A stretch of 64,000 bases of DNA from Nocardioides sp. zg-1230 (GTDB lineage Bacteria; Actinomycetota; Actinomycetes; Propionibacteriales; Nocardioidaceae), in the NCBI RefSeq assembly GCF_013155335.1, contig NZ_JABJQZ010000004.1, positions 372,001 through 436,000 on the forward strand, read 5' to 3'. Shown one piece after another: positions 1-8,307 of this stretch; positions within the stretch are counted from its first letter, which is position 1, and the number at the start of each line of letters is the position of its first letter. The notes beneath the pieces are model-generated. The model saw only the letters and a list, made by a program, of their open reading frames with translations, made no database searches and was not told the origin of the DNA. The translations under genes and the position numbers were made by a program.

Positions 1-3000
1 TTGGTTCCATACCGGTGCGGTGGCGACCAGACCGGCGCCGATGCCGGTGCCAGACGGCGCGGACACCTGCGGGCCAGCCACAGCGGAGAGGGTCTCCACC
101 CGGACGGCGTTGGAATGGGCCACACCGTCGGTGTAGCCGGGTGCCGATACCGTGACGCGGAAGACGATGTCGCTGCCGGCATCCGCGGCGACGGGGGTGT
201 AGGTCGTCGTCGTCTGGTCCGGGATGGGGACGCCGTTCCTCAGCCAGGCATACGAGTACGACAGCGTGCCGTACGTCGCCGGCCACGTTCCCCTGTTGCC
301 AGTGAGCCGGTTGCCGACGGCGACCGGGCTACCAGTGATGGTGGGCGCCGTCACGTTCGCGATGGCGTCACCGGACGTGGGCGAGATGGGCAGGCTCGTG
401 CTGATGCCGTCGATGTAGCCGGGCGCCTTGCCGGTCGCCTTGACTGTGATCGACTTGCCGAAGTCGGCGTTCACCAAAGTGTAGGACGTGCTCGTTGCCC
501 CGCTGATGTTCGCGCCATCGCGCTGCCACTGGTACGTCGTCGTCACACTCACGCCACCCGGGCTCCACGAAGGCGGCGCGACCGTCAACGTCTTACCCAG
601 ACCCGTGCCCTCGGGTGTGTTGATCGTGGGCCGGAGGATTGCCTGGAGCTGGCTGTTGACGTCGAAGGTGGAGCTCGCCTGTCCGATCGGGTTGCCGCTC
701 GCGTCGCGGGCCGTGACGGTCCACCCATACGTGCCGCTGACCAGGTTGGTCACGGGCGCATATGCACTAGCGGCGGTGGTGAAGTTCTGCGTCGATCCAC
801 CTGGCGCGACGAGCGCAACCGCATAGGACGCTGCGCCAGCAACCTGCCTCCACTGGAAGAGCGCTCCATTCGGTGGCGTCGATCCGCCCAGAGCAGGCGA
901 GAGCAGCTGTACAGCACCCGCGGTCACGCGGAAACGACCTGCCACCGACCAGGGGCCCTTGTTCCCGTCAGAGTCCGTCCGACGCACGCGCCACAGGTAG
1001 TACTCGCTCGATACCGGGAGCGTGTCGATCGGAACGTACGCGGCGTTGCGAACGCCGCTTGCTGACGCGATCTTGTTCGCTGCCGAGAACGTGGCGTCGT
1101 CGTTGGCGTAGATCTCGATGTCGTAGGACTTGGCGAACGCTTGCGGTGTCCAGCGGAACGGGGTCGTGCCCGCAACCGCAGCGTTGCCGACTGGCGAGGT
1201 GAGGCTGACCTGCAGACTCTGCTTGGTGAACTGGTGGTACTCCGGAGTCGGGTTGATGCGCGACCAGGCCAGACCGTTGTCGTCTGAATCGACTGCCTGC
1301 ACACGCCAGTACAACTTGCCTTCGGGGTAGAGCTTGGTCAGCGCCGTGTAGGTCGGCTGGTCCACGAGCGCGCTGTCAATGAGCGCGCCAGCGAACGACG
1401 CGTCGTCGTCGACCTCGATGCGGTAGCGCTTGGCGGACTGGTTCGGCACCTCGCCCGTCTGCGCCCACGGCTGCTCCTGGTTGGTTTCCCAGTAGTCGGT
1501 CCACTTGAAAGTGACCTCGGTCCCGCTCGGATCCGTCGTCTGCTCCAGACCCCTGATCTCAGGAGACCGCTTCTTGAATGTGCCCTGCGCAACGTCGGTC
1601 TGCGAGACCGGGTCAGGGCCGCAGTTGAGCGCCGTCCGGCACGGACGGATGTGGTAGTAGTACGACTGCCCGGCCTGGCTGTCGGGATACGTGTGCGCCG
1701 TGTTGTCGAGCGCAGGTGCGTACATGGTGCTGGTCGTCGCTGGCACGGCGTTGCTGGGCTCGAGAAGATTCGTGAAGTTCGGGTCGCTCGCGACGTAGAC
1801 CATGTAGTACGACGCTCGGGGGTCGGTGTCCCACTTCAGCACGGGAGTGCTGGGCACAGTGCAGCCGCCACTGGAAGGCGTACACGGATTCTGCGGGCCG
1901 GCGAAGTTGTCGTCGAGCTGCTGGCCGTCCTGCGCGAGAGCATGACCATTCGTCGACCGGATCGGTTGGACCGTGAATCGTCCTTCTGGCCCGACGCCGA
2001 TCTTGACGTTGTCCTTGTCATAGGCCGTCACCTGCCAGTCGTAGTCCCCCGGTAGGAGCAGCCTGGTGGACGTGTCGGTCATGGCCGGGTAGTCGGTGGC
2101 CTGGCCGAACAGGTCATCCGTTGCGTGTCCGAACCACACCTGCACGCCATCATTGGCGTTGCCGACGTTGACCGAGTAGTGGTCCGCCCCCGCCATTGGC
2201 GCCCAGGTGAGGGAGGGCGCAGTCATGATCGTGGCGTCCGACGTGGACGGGGTCAGAGGAGTGAGACCGGGCTTGTCGCTGGTCGGGACGTTGCCCGATA
2301 CGTTGAACGTGTTCGGATAGGTGACAGACTGCGTTCGGTCAGCGCCGATAGCGGTGATGTGCCAGGTGAACGGGCCGTCGGCCGGGTTCAACTTGACCGT
2401 CGGCGTGTACGAGGTCGCTGAGGTCGACTTGCTCAGCACCTGCGTCCCGTTCGCCCGCACGATGCGCACGCGGTAGGACTCTGCACCAACCGCCGTGTCC
2501 CACGTCAATGTCGGAACGTCGACCGTGGCGCCGCTCTTGGGCGCCATGTTGGTCACGCTGAGTGGCATGTAGCGGAAGGCCTGTGCCTCCGAAAAGAGGC
2601 CCTGCACGCCTGGGATGTCTCCACTCTTGGTGAAGGGTCGATCGAGCCCCCGTACGCGCCAATAGTTGATCTCGCCCGCTTGAGGGATGCAGTCCTCGTT
2701 GATGCGCGGCGGAGCCAGGATGCCGGTGGTGTTCACCGCGAACATACCGGGGGTGTACGTCGTCCCGGCTACTCGACAGCTCTCGAAGGTTCCTACAGTG
2801 AAGTTCGCCTGCGTACCGACCTGGATCTCGTATTCCGACGCGTGCTTCACGGGGCTCCACTGGAAGTAGAGCGGGGCCGGCACGTCCTCTGCCCCGTCTG
2901 CGGCTGGAAAGACCGCTGTCGGGCGATGTGGCCAGTTGCGGGTGAAGCTCGAGCGAGCGGCCGTCCAGGGGGTCGCCTGCCCGGACATGTCGATCGCACG

Positions 3001-3867
3001 CACCCGCCAGAAGTAGCTCGCGTTGTCGTAGGTGACAGCAGGTGAGTAGCTGGTGCCGAGGATCCCGGTTGCGCTGTCGATGAGGGCGCCGCCCTGACTG
3101 AAGTCCGCCTCGGTCGACACCTGGACGTCGTAGGAGGCTGCCCCCTCGATGGGACGCCAGTCCAACACGACGTCCTGCAATGTCTGGGTCGCGTCATCCT
3201 CTGGATAGTCGATCTGCGGTTGGGGAAGCGGGGAGACAAGGAACCGTCGCTCTTCACTTGCAAGGGAGTTGAGGCTTGTGCCCTTGCTCGCCGTCACCCG
3301 CCAGTACCAGTCGCCGTCTCCGAGCGGGAATGGGACCACCAGCGACGTGTTCTTGGTGGTGTATGAGCTGGCCCCGACGAAATCGGCGTCGCCGTCCACC
3401 TCGACCTTGTACGACGTGGCTCCGGCGGAAGGCGCCCACGTCAGGAGCGGGGGGTTCCCAGGCTGAGCCAGGGTGGCATTTGCGGTCGGGGACACCAGGA
3501 CTGGAGCGGCCAGTCGCGTGCTGGAGAAGGTGCTCGTGGCGGCTGGGCCGGGCTCCGTGCCGGCGTAGGCAGTGACCGACCAAGCGAGGTTTCCCTCGGG
3601 CAGAGCCTGTGGAGGCACGAACGAGTTGTTGACCGTGCTTGTGGTGGTGCCATTGACCGTCACGGCGTACCGCGTCGCGTTCGGCACGTGCTCCCACGAG
3701 AGGATGCTGGTGGTGCTGTCGGGCTGGTTCACCGCCAGACCCGTCGGCATGTCCGGTGGCACGGCAGACGCGGGAGCCGTCGCCCCGAAGGTCGCAGCGA
3801 CCAGTCCCAGCGTCAGAGCGGCGGCGATCCGCATTCGAACGGCAGCGCGGTGCATTGAGCGTGACAT
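1..3867 (-). CDS. Giant secreted Fn3/Ig-like repeat protein (3' end outside window)
   Basis: An open frame of 1289 codons runs from an ATG at 3867 off the left edge, so the C-terminus is missing. An AGGGGAA ribosome site lies about 8 bases before the ATG. Residues 1-36 form a Sec signal peptide ending in APASA. The rest is a chain of about a dozen beta-sandwich repeats of fibronectin III type, recognised by recurring W-x-P-x-x-GA-x-x-Y-x-V and Y-W-R-V motifs. From about residue 1075 the repeats change to an Ig-like type with Y-x-W-x-R-x-G and APGY motifs, at about 1080-1155 and 1170-1250, with a third starting at 1263. No catalytic domain is visible. A surface or adhesive role is inferred. 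The promoter carries the same TAGTC-N6-GACTA box as the pilus genes, which suggests co-regulation. Any anchoring signal would lie outside the window. Confidence 0.85.
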   Translation of the reverse strand, partial: MSRSMHRAAVRMRIAAALTLGLVAATFGATAPASAVPPDMPTGLAVNQPDSTTSILSWEHVPNATRYAVTVNGTTTSTVNNSFVPPQALPEGNLAWSVTAYAGTEPGPAATSTFSSTRLAAPVLVSPTANATLAQPGNPPLLTWAPSAGATSYKVEVDGDADFVGASSYTTKNTSLVVPFPLGDGDWYWRVTASKGTSLNSLASEERRFLVSPLPQPQIDYPEDDATQTLQDVVLDWRPIEGAASYDVQVSTEADFSQGGALIDSATGILGTSYSPAVTYDNASYFWRVRAIDMSGQATPWTAARSSFTRNWPHRPTAVFPAADGAEDVPAPLYFQWSPVKHASEYEIQVGTQANFTVGTFESCRVAGTTYTPGMFAVNTTGILAPPRINEDCIPQAGEINYWRVRGLDRPFTKSGDIPGVQGLFSEAQAFRYMPLSVTNMAPKSGATVDVPTLTWDTAVGAESYRVRIVRANGTQVLSKSTSATSYTPTVKLNPADGPFTWHITAIGADRTQSVTYPNTFNVSGNVPTSDKPGLTPLTPSTSDATIMTAPSLTWAPMAGADHYSVNVGNANDGVQVWFGHATDDLFGQATDYPAMTDTSTRLLLPGDYDWQVTAYDKDNVKIGVGPEGRFTVQPIRSTNGHALAQDGQQLDDNFAGPQNPCTPSSGGCTVPSTPVLKWDTDPRASYYMVYVASDPNFTNLLEPSNAVPATTSTMYAPALDNTAHTYPDSQAGQSYYYHIRPCRTALNCGPDPVSQTDVAQGTFKKRSPEIRGLEQTTDPSGTEVTFKWTDYWETNQEQPWAQTGEVPNQSAKRYRIEVDDDASFAGALIDSALVDQPTYTALTKLYPEGKLYWRVQAVDSDDNGLAWSRINPTPEYHQFTKQSLQVSLTSPVGNAAVAGTTPFRWTPQAFAKSYDIEIYANDDATFSAANKIASASGVRNAAYVPIDTLPVSSEYYLWRVRRTDSDGNKGPWSVAGRFRVTAGAVQLLSPALGGSTPPNGALFQWRQVAGAASYAVALVAPGGSTQNFTTAASAYAPVTNLVSGTYGWTVTARDASGNPIGQASSTFDVNSQLQAILRPTINTPEGTGLGKTLTVAPPSWSPGGVSVTTTYQWQRDGANISGATSTSYTLVNADFGKSITVKATGKAPGYIDGISTSLPISPTSGDAIANVTAPTITGSPVAVGNRLTGNRGTWPATYGTLSYSYAWLRNGVPIPDQTTTTYTPVAADAGSDIVFRVTVSAPGYTDGVAHSNAVRVETLSAVAGPQVSAPSGTGIGAGLVATAPVWNQ

Positions 3868-3952
3868 CCCGAAAGTTCCCCTCGTCGGGTGGTGGCAGAC
3901 CGCCACACGCTAGGTCTGCGGAACGCGCGTCCGATGGGAAATGGCACTTCCG

Positions 3953-3968
3953 TAGTCATAAAGGACTA
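3953..3968. promoter_or_regulatory. Inverted repeat TAGTC-N6-GACTA, putative operator
   Basis: A perfect 5-bp inverted repeat with a 6-bp spacer (ATAAAG), 85 bp upstream of the giant secreted protein and 61 bp upstream of the divergent Lrp-like gene. The same box occurs upstream of the pilin and of the Tad operon. Read toward the secreted protein, the sequence after the box (GACTACGGAAGTGC) also resembles the pilin copy (GACTACGGAGGCGC). The binding protein is not known; the LuxR-type regulator of the Tad operon is the obvious candidate. Confidence 0.6.
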
Positions 3969-3976
3969 GTGGGTCC

Positions 3977-3988
3977 GACCGATCGGTC
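3977..3988. promoter_or_regulatory. 12-bp perfect palindrome in divergent promoter
   Basis: GACCGATCGGTC is fully palindromic and lies 41 bp before the Lrp-like start codon and just beside the TAGTC box. It may be an operator or a chance palindrome. No regulator can be assigned. Confidence 0.3.
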
Positions 3989-4029
3989 GCCTCACGTGCC
4001 GCAGACGCCCTGAGCGCTACGGTGAATCC

Positions 4030-4308
4030 ATGATCACCGCCATCGTCTTCGTGAAGGCCGACGTCGCACGCATCCCCGAAGTGGCGGAGGCCATCGCCTC
4101 CCTCGACGGGGTGAGCGAGGTCTACTCGGTGACCGGACAGATCGACCTCATCGCCCTGGTGCGCGTGCGCGAGCACGAGGACGTCGCCTCGGTCGTCGCC
4201 GACAGGCTCAACAAGGTCGAGGGCGTGACCGAGACTGAGACCCACATCGCGTTCCGCACCTACAGCAAGCACGACCTCGAGTCGGCGTTCAGCATCGGGC
4301 TCGACTGA
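4030..4308 (+). CDS. Stand-alone Lrp/AsnC ligand-binding (RAM) domain protein
   Basis: A 92-residue protein that is only the alpha/beta effector-binding domain of Lrp/AsnC regulators, with no helix-turn-helix. The typical features are visible: an N-terminal strand (ITAIVFVKAD), a central GVSEVYSVTGQIDLIALV segment containing the effector-loop glycine, and a C-terminal strand ending in TETHIAFRTY. Such single-domain proteins form ring-shaped oligomers and bind small amino-acid-like ligands, but their targets are mostly unknown. It is transcribed divergently from the giant secreted protein and ends 3 bp before the convergent exonuclease gene. Function beyond ligand binding is not assigned. Confidence 0.85.
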   Translation: MITAIVFVKADVARIPEVAEAIASLDGVSEVYSVTGQIDLIALVRVREHEDVASVVADRLNKVEGVTETETHIAFRTYSKHDLESAFSIGLD

Positions 4309-4311
4309 CGA

Positions 4312-6102
4312 TCAGCGCGCCGGTCGGTGCACCGGCGACGGAAGTCGCTGCTCGTCGAAGGGTACGAGCGACAGCCGCGACTGGTTGGCCGCGTCGTAGA
4401 GCGCGAGGTGGCGCGCCGCCCCGCCGAGCGGGCAGACCCACTCGCCGTCGACGTCAACGAGGCGCACGCCCGGTGACTCGAGCCAGCGCAGGATCTTCTC
4501 GGTCTCCTCCGCCGTCGCGGCGGGCACTGGACCGGGCGCGACGTTGACGGTCTCGGCCGTGGCCCTCAGCTCGCGCACGTACTGGTGGGCGTCGGCACCA
4601 GGCGGGATGACTCCCGCAGCGGCGAGCCGCCCGTGACGCACGACATGCACCGACCATCGGCCGCTGTCCTCCCTGCGCGCGGCGACGATCTCCGGGCAGC
4701 GGGTCAGGGCCGTGAGCCGCTGGGTGCGGGCCGCGGCACGCACGAAGGTGGCCAGCCGGTCTCGGTGGATGCCGGCTTCCTCGAAGCGCTCGCGATCGGC
4801 CAGCGAGGTCATGCGCTGGTTGATCGCCTCGACGACCTCCTGCGGGTTGCGGAGCAGCGTGTCGCGCAGCTGACGCACGATCGCTGCGTAGGTGGAGGCG
4901 TCGGTGGATCCGTCGCACGGGGACAGGCAGCGACCCATCTCGGCCAGCACGCACGCCGATCGGGATGGAGCCAGCGGCAGCCGGCCACTGCACTGTCGGA
5001 CGGGGAAGGTCTCGTGGAGCGCGGCCAGGCACTTCTCGGCCGTCTTCCTCGAAGAGAACGGTCCGAGGTAGTCGGCGTCGTCGTCGAGCACCTTGCGCAC
5101 GAGCGACAACCGCGGCCAGGCCTCGCGGGTGAGCTTGAGGAAGTGGACCTTCTCGGGGAAGCGCGAGCGCCGGTTGTACTTCGGCTTGTGCTCGGCGATC
5201 AGCCGCAGCTCCCGCACCTCGGCCTCGAGCGGCGTCGCGCACTCGATGCCGGTGACCGATTCGGCGAGCCCGACCATCTCTCCCATCCGCGTGCGAGTCT
5301 CCGAGGACGTGAAGTAGGTGCGGACGCGCGTGCGCAAGTCCTTCGACGTCCCCACGTAGAGGACACGCGCCCGGTCGTCGCGAAAGAGGTAGACGCCGGG
5401 GGAGTGGGGCAGTCCCTCCGCCAGGTGGCGCTTGCGCCGCTGGGCCGTGCTGACCCGCGCGGAGAAGGTTTGGAGCTCCTCGAGGGTGTGCACGCCGAGC
5501 CCGCCGAGCCGCTCCATCAGACCGTGCAGGACGTCGACGGTGGCCCGGGCGTCCGAGAGTGCGCGGTGGTTGGGCGTCGTCTCTGAGTTGAAGACCTTGG
5601 CCAACGACGACAGCTTGCAGTTGGGAGCATCGTCCCGAGTGATCACGCGTCGGGCGAGCTTCGCCGTGTCGAGCACCTCGAACTTCGGCCAGGGCCGCCC
5701 CTGCTGGCGCGCGAAGTGTTGCAGGAAGCCGATGTCGAACGGCGCGTTGTGCGCGACCAGGACGCATCCCGCCGCGAAGTCCAGGAACGCGGGCAGCGCC
5801 GTCTCGATGGATGGAGCGTCGTGGACCATCGAGTTGCTGATGCCGGTGAGCACCGCGATGAACGCCGGGATCTCGGTGTGGGGGTTGACCAACGTCTGGA
5901 ACTCGCCGAGGACCTCGCCACCGCGGACCTTTACTGCCCCGATCTCGGTGATCATCGATCCGGCTGTGGCCGAACCACCTGTCGTCTCGAGGTCGACCAC
6001 GCAGAAGGTCAGATCGCGCAGGGGCCGCCCCAGCTCGTCGAAGCTGCGCTGCGCCTCCCAGCGGGACGTCTCCCGCGAAGGGCGTTGGGCAGTGGTGCTC
6101 AT
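4312..6102 (-). CDS. DEDD exonuclease fused to UvrC-like GIY-YIG domain
   Basis: A 596-residue fusion. Residues about 28-195 are a DnaQ-type 3'-5' exonuclease: Exo I is VVDLETTG, Exo II is VAHNAPFDIGFL and Exo III is HRALSDA. Residues about 225-315 are a GIY-YIG nuclease domain, with PGVYLF, LYVGTSKDLRTRVRTYF and the catalytic-glutamate region EAEVRELRLI followed by KPKYN. The next part resembles the middle of UvrC, including a cysteine-rich stretch around CLSPCDG. The UvrC C-terminal RNase H-like endonuclease and helix-hairpin-helix are absent. The family is known in actinobacteria and has been likened to the Cho repair nuclease, so a role in DNA repair is likely. The gene stands alone, with the divergent zinc ribbon gene about 100 bp upstream. 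Confidence 0.9.
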   Translation of the reverse strand: MSTTAQRPSRETSRWEAQRSFDELGRPLRDLTFCVVDLETTGGSATAGSMITEIGAVKVRGGEVLGEFQTLVNPHTEIPAFIAVLTGISNSMVHDAPSIETALPAFLDFAAGCVLVAHNAPFDIGFLQHFARQQGRPWPKFEVLDTAKLARRVITRDDAPNCKLSSLAKVFNSETTPNHRALSDARATVDVLHGLMERLGGLGVHTLEELQTFSARVSTAQRRKRHLAEGLPHSPGVYLFRDDRARVLYVGTSKDLRTRVRTYFTSSETRTRMGEMVGLAESVTGIECATPLEAEVRELRLIAEHKPKYNRRSRFPEKVHFLKLTREAWPRLSLVRKVLDDDADYLGPFSSRKTAEKCLAALHETFPVRQCSGRLPLAPSRSACVLAEMGRCLSPCDGSTDASTYAAIVRQLRDTLLRNPQEVVEAINQRMTSLADRERFEEAGIHRDRLATFVRAAARTQRLTALTRCPEIVAARREDSGRWSVHVVRHGRLAAAGVIPPGADAHQYVRELRATAETVNVAPGPVPAATAEETEKILRWLESPGVRLVDVDGEWVCPLGGAARHLALYDAANQSRLSLVPFDEQRLPSPVHRPAR

Positions 6103-6203
6103 GTCCGACGACGCTAGACGTGGGATCCGACATCGGCGCTGCGGCGCGCGGACTACGCTGACCGCGCCTCCCCGCAGAGGCGACGACGACTCGAGGAGAC
6201 TCC

Positions 6204-6479
6204 GTGCCTGAGCAGACCAGCGACCTCCGCGTTCCCGGTGACGGTGAGCGGTGGCGTTGCGCCGGCTGCGGCAACCTCACCCGCTTCGACGTCACCCGCA
6301 CTCGTCGTACGACGGAGTACTGGCACTTCGACCTCGCCGGCGACCACCAGGTCGAGGAGGAGACCGTTCGTTCGGAGGCGGTCGAGTCGGTCTCCTGTCG
6401 GTGGTGCGGCCGCAGCGACGCGATCGAGGTCGTGGACCGCGCGTCCGCCGACGCGTCCAGCGACCCGGCTGCTGGATGA
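6204..6479 (+). CDS. Small two-CxxC zinc ribbon protein
   Basis: A 91-residue protein starting at GTG, with a GAGGAG ribosome site just upstream. Two CxxC pairs, CAGC near residue 19 and CRWC near residue 66, would hold one zinc ion. The first follows the pattern WRC-A-GC-G-N-L-T-R-F-D found in actinobacterial zinc ribbon proteins. The C-terminus is acidic and alanine-rich. The stop lies 11 bp before the NYN gene, so the two are probably co-transcribed. No specific function is known. Confidence 0.7.
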   Translation: MPEQTSDLRVPGDGERWRCAGCGNLTRFDVTRTRRTTEYWHFDLAGDHQVEEETVRSEAVESVSCRWCGRSDAIEVVDRASADASSDPAAG

Positions 6480-6489
6480 CGGACAGACC

Positions 6490-7731
6490 GTGACCGACCT
6501 CGCGGCCCTGCCGGAGCGGCTGCGCCTGAGGGTGGTCGCCCTGGTCTCTGCGGTCCTGCCGTCCGTCACCCCGGTGCCACCCTCGCTGCGCAAGGTGGCT
6601 GGTTTCGCGCCCGCCCGGCGCGCGCGACTCGGTGGCGGGGCCATCTTGGCTGCGCTCGACGACGACACCTTCCGCGAGCACGCGGCCGTGCAGGTCGCCG
6701 CTGTTCAGGCCTCCGTGGACGATCCGGTCGACGCGGCCGCCCGGGCCTGGCTGGCCAGAGAGGACGGCTGGGAGGACGTCGTGGCCCAGGTCGCCGACTC
6801 GCTCGAGGACGACGAGGTACGCGACGAGCAGACCCATGCCGAGCACGCCCGCCTCACCGCCCAGGTAGCCGCACTGCAGGCCGAGCTCGCCGCAGTGCGA
6901 GCGGAGCACCGCGCCGAGCTGGAGCGGGCGAAGGCCGACCACAAGGTGCTGCGCCAGCGTCTGGGGGAGGCGCGCGGTGTGCTGCGCGCCGCCGAGGCGG
7001 AGCGGGACGCAGCGTACGCCGCGCGCGACGAGGCCGCGGCTGCGGCCGAGATCGCGACCCGCAATGCGGAGGCCGACGTACGACGCCTGCGCGCGCAGCT
7101 GGAGGAGGCCGAGGCCGGCCTGGCGGCCAACCGTCGCGAGGCACGGTCCGACCGGGACGCGGCGAGCATCCGGGCCCGGCTCCTGCTCGACGCGGTCGTC
7201 GACGCCGCAACGGGGCTCCGGCGCGAGCTGGCCCTCCCGGCCGTGAGCGGCACGCCGGGCGATGCCGTGGAGTCTGCCCTGGCGGGCATCGAGTCGGCAC
7301 CCGCGTCCAGTGCGCCGGCCACCCCGGCACTGCTGGAGCAGACCCTCTCGCTGCCACGGGCACGTCTCGTGGTCGACGGCTACAACGTCACCAAGCAGAG
7401 GTGGCCGACCGCGAGCCTCGAGGCCCAGCGCAGCCGCCTGGTCGCAGCGCTCGGCCCGCTGGTTGCGAGGACCGGGGCAGAGACGACCGTGGTGTTCGAT
7501 GCAGCCGAGTCGACCGTGCGTACGGCGATGCCGGCGCCGCGCGGCGTCCGCGTGGTGTTCAGCCCCGAGGGCGTCATCGCCGACGACGTGATCCGTCAGC
7601 TGGTGGCTGCCGAGCCTCGAGGTCGCGTGGTGGTCGTGGTGACCGGGGACCAGGCCGTCGCGCGCGACGTGGCACGCGACGGCGCGCGAGCAGTGCCTGT
7701 CGCCGCACTGCTCGGCGTCATCGGTTCCTAA
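6490..7731 (+). CDS. NYN (PIN-like) RNase domain protein with coiled coil
   Basis: A 413-residue protein. The start is placed at GTG 6490, just after the zinc ribbon gene, because the longer frame overlaps that gene and loses family resemblance. The N-terminal 110 residues are a helical actinobacterial domain. Residues about 115-235 form a long alanine, glutamate and arginine-rich coiled coil. The C-terminal 130 residues are a YacP/NYN nuclease fold: LVVDGYNVTK with the first catalytic aspartate, VVFDAAES, SPEGVIADDVI and VVVVTGDQAVARD. The family is expected to be a metal-dependent RNase related to Rae1. Ribosome-associated mRNA cleavage is the most likely role, but this is inference. Confidence 0.85.
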   Translation: MTDLAALPERLRLRVVALVSAVLPSVTPVPPSLRKVAGFAPARRARLGGGAILAALDDDTFREHAAVQVAAVQASVDDPVDAAARAWLAREDGWEDVVAQVADSLEDDEVRDEQTHAEHARLTAQVAALQAELAAVRAEHRAELERAKADHKVLRQRLGEARGVLRAAEAERDAAYAARDEAAAAAEIATRNAEADVRRLRAQLEEAEAGLAANRREARSDRDAASIRARLLLDAVVDAATGLRRELALPAVSGTPGDAVESALAGIESAPASSAPATPALLEQTLSLPRARLVVDGYNVTKQRWPTASLEAQRSRLVAALGPLVARTGAETTVVFDAAESTVRTAMPAPRGVRVVFSPEGVIADDVIRQLVAAEPRGRVVVVVTGDQAVARDVARDGARAVPVAALLGVIGS

Positions 7732-7772
7732 CCCGACACGCCGACCGGCGACACGCCGAGGAGGCGTTGTCG

Positions 7773-8003
7773 GTGGCCCCTGTCACCGTTCGGGACATGA
7801 CGACACGGATCGACTGCGACACCTGCGTGGTGCGCGGGCTGCACTGCCACGACTGCGTGGTGACGGTGCTCCTCGGCCCACCGCCCGAGCTGACCATCGA
7901 CGACGACGAGATGGCCGCGCTCGACGTTCTGGCCTCCGGAGGCCTGGTCCCACCCCTGCGGCTCGTGGAGCCGGTGACGGGGCCGGTCATCGAGTCAGCA
8001 TGA
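7773..8003 (+). CDS. Small conserved cysteine-rich protein
   Basis: About 76 residues. The start is set at GTG 7773 because GAGGAGG lies 8 bases upstream; an ATG at 7797 in the same frame is the alternative and has no ribosome site. The sequence holds CDTC, then CHDC about ten residues later, consistent with one zinc or metal site, followed by an acidic TIDDDEM segment and a hydrophobic tail. It looks like a small family of unknown function found in actinobacteria. It follows the NYN nuclease gene by 41 bp. Confidence 0.65.
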   Translation: MAPVTVRDMTTRIDCDTCVVRGLHCHDCVVTVLLGPPPELTIDDDEMAALDVLASGGLVPPLRLVEPVTGPVIESA

Positions 8004-8124
8004 ACGGGCGTCAGACACGACTTCCACAAGTTGGGCCGAAGATTGGCGACGGGTCCGACGTCGGTCTAGGGTGTGGGCTGACGTCCGTGGCAGTGGGTCA
8101 CCCGGCCCGCGCGGGCGTCGCGCC

Positions 8125-8288
8125 GAGTCGTGGACCACACCCCCGCATCACCCGTGGTCGACGAGCCGGGGAACCACACTTCCCCCTGGGGTGAATCCTC
8201 TGTGAGGTGCGCTGCGCGAGCGGCGCGAGGAGCAGAGGTAGGCCAGTCGAGCCGAACCCGTCAGCTCACCTGGTAGGCGTACGACACC
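8125..8288 (+). ncRNA. ydaO/yuaA c-di-AMP riboswitch
   Basis: The leader of the NlpC/P60 gene carries the hallmark blocks of the cyclic di-AMP riboswitch in the right order: GCCGGGGAACCAC (8165-8177), CTGGGGTGAATCC (8186-8198) and GCCGAACCCGTCAGCTCACC with TGGTAGGCG (8251-8279). A GC-rich hairpin lies between the last two blocks. Short outer pairing (TCGT near 8128 with ACGA near 8281) suggests the boundaries. In actinobacteria this class controls cell-wall hydrolases, as here. Only about 20 bases separate it from the start codon, so control of ribosome access to the GAGGAG at 8291 is possible. Confidence 0.92.
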
Positions 8289-8307
8289 CCGAGGAGTTCC
8301 CCCGCTC

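Noticed and set aside
1..1065. A 354-codon plus-strand frame at the left edge
   Set aside because: It is the exact antisense of the giant repeat protein, whose frame is confirmed by signal peptide and repeats.
4454..6301. A 615-codon minus-strand frame overlapping the exonuclease gene
   Set aside because: It is a shifted frame of the DEDD/GIY-YIG gene with arginine and proline-rich product and no domain.
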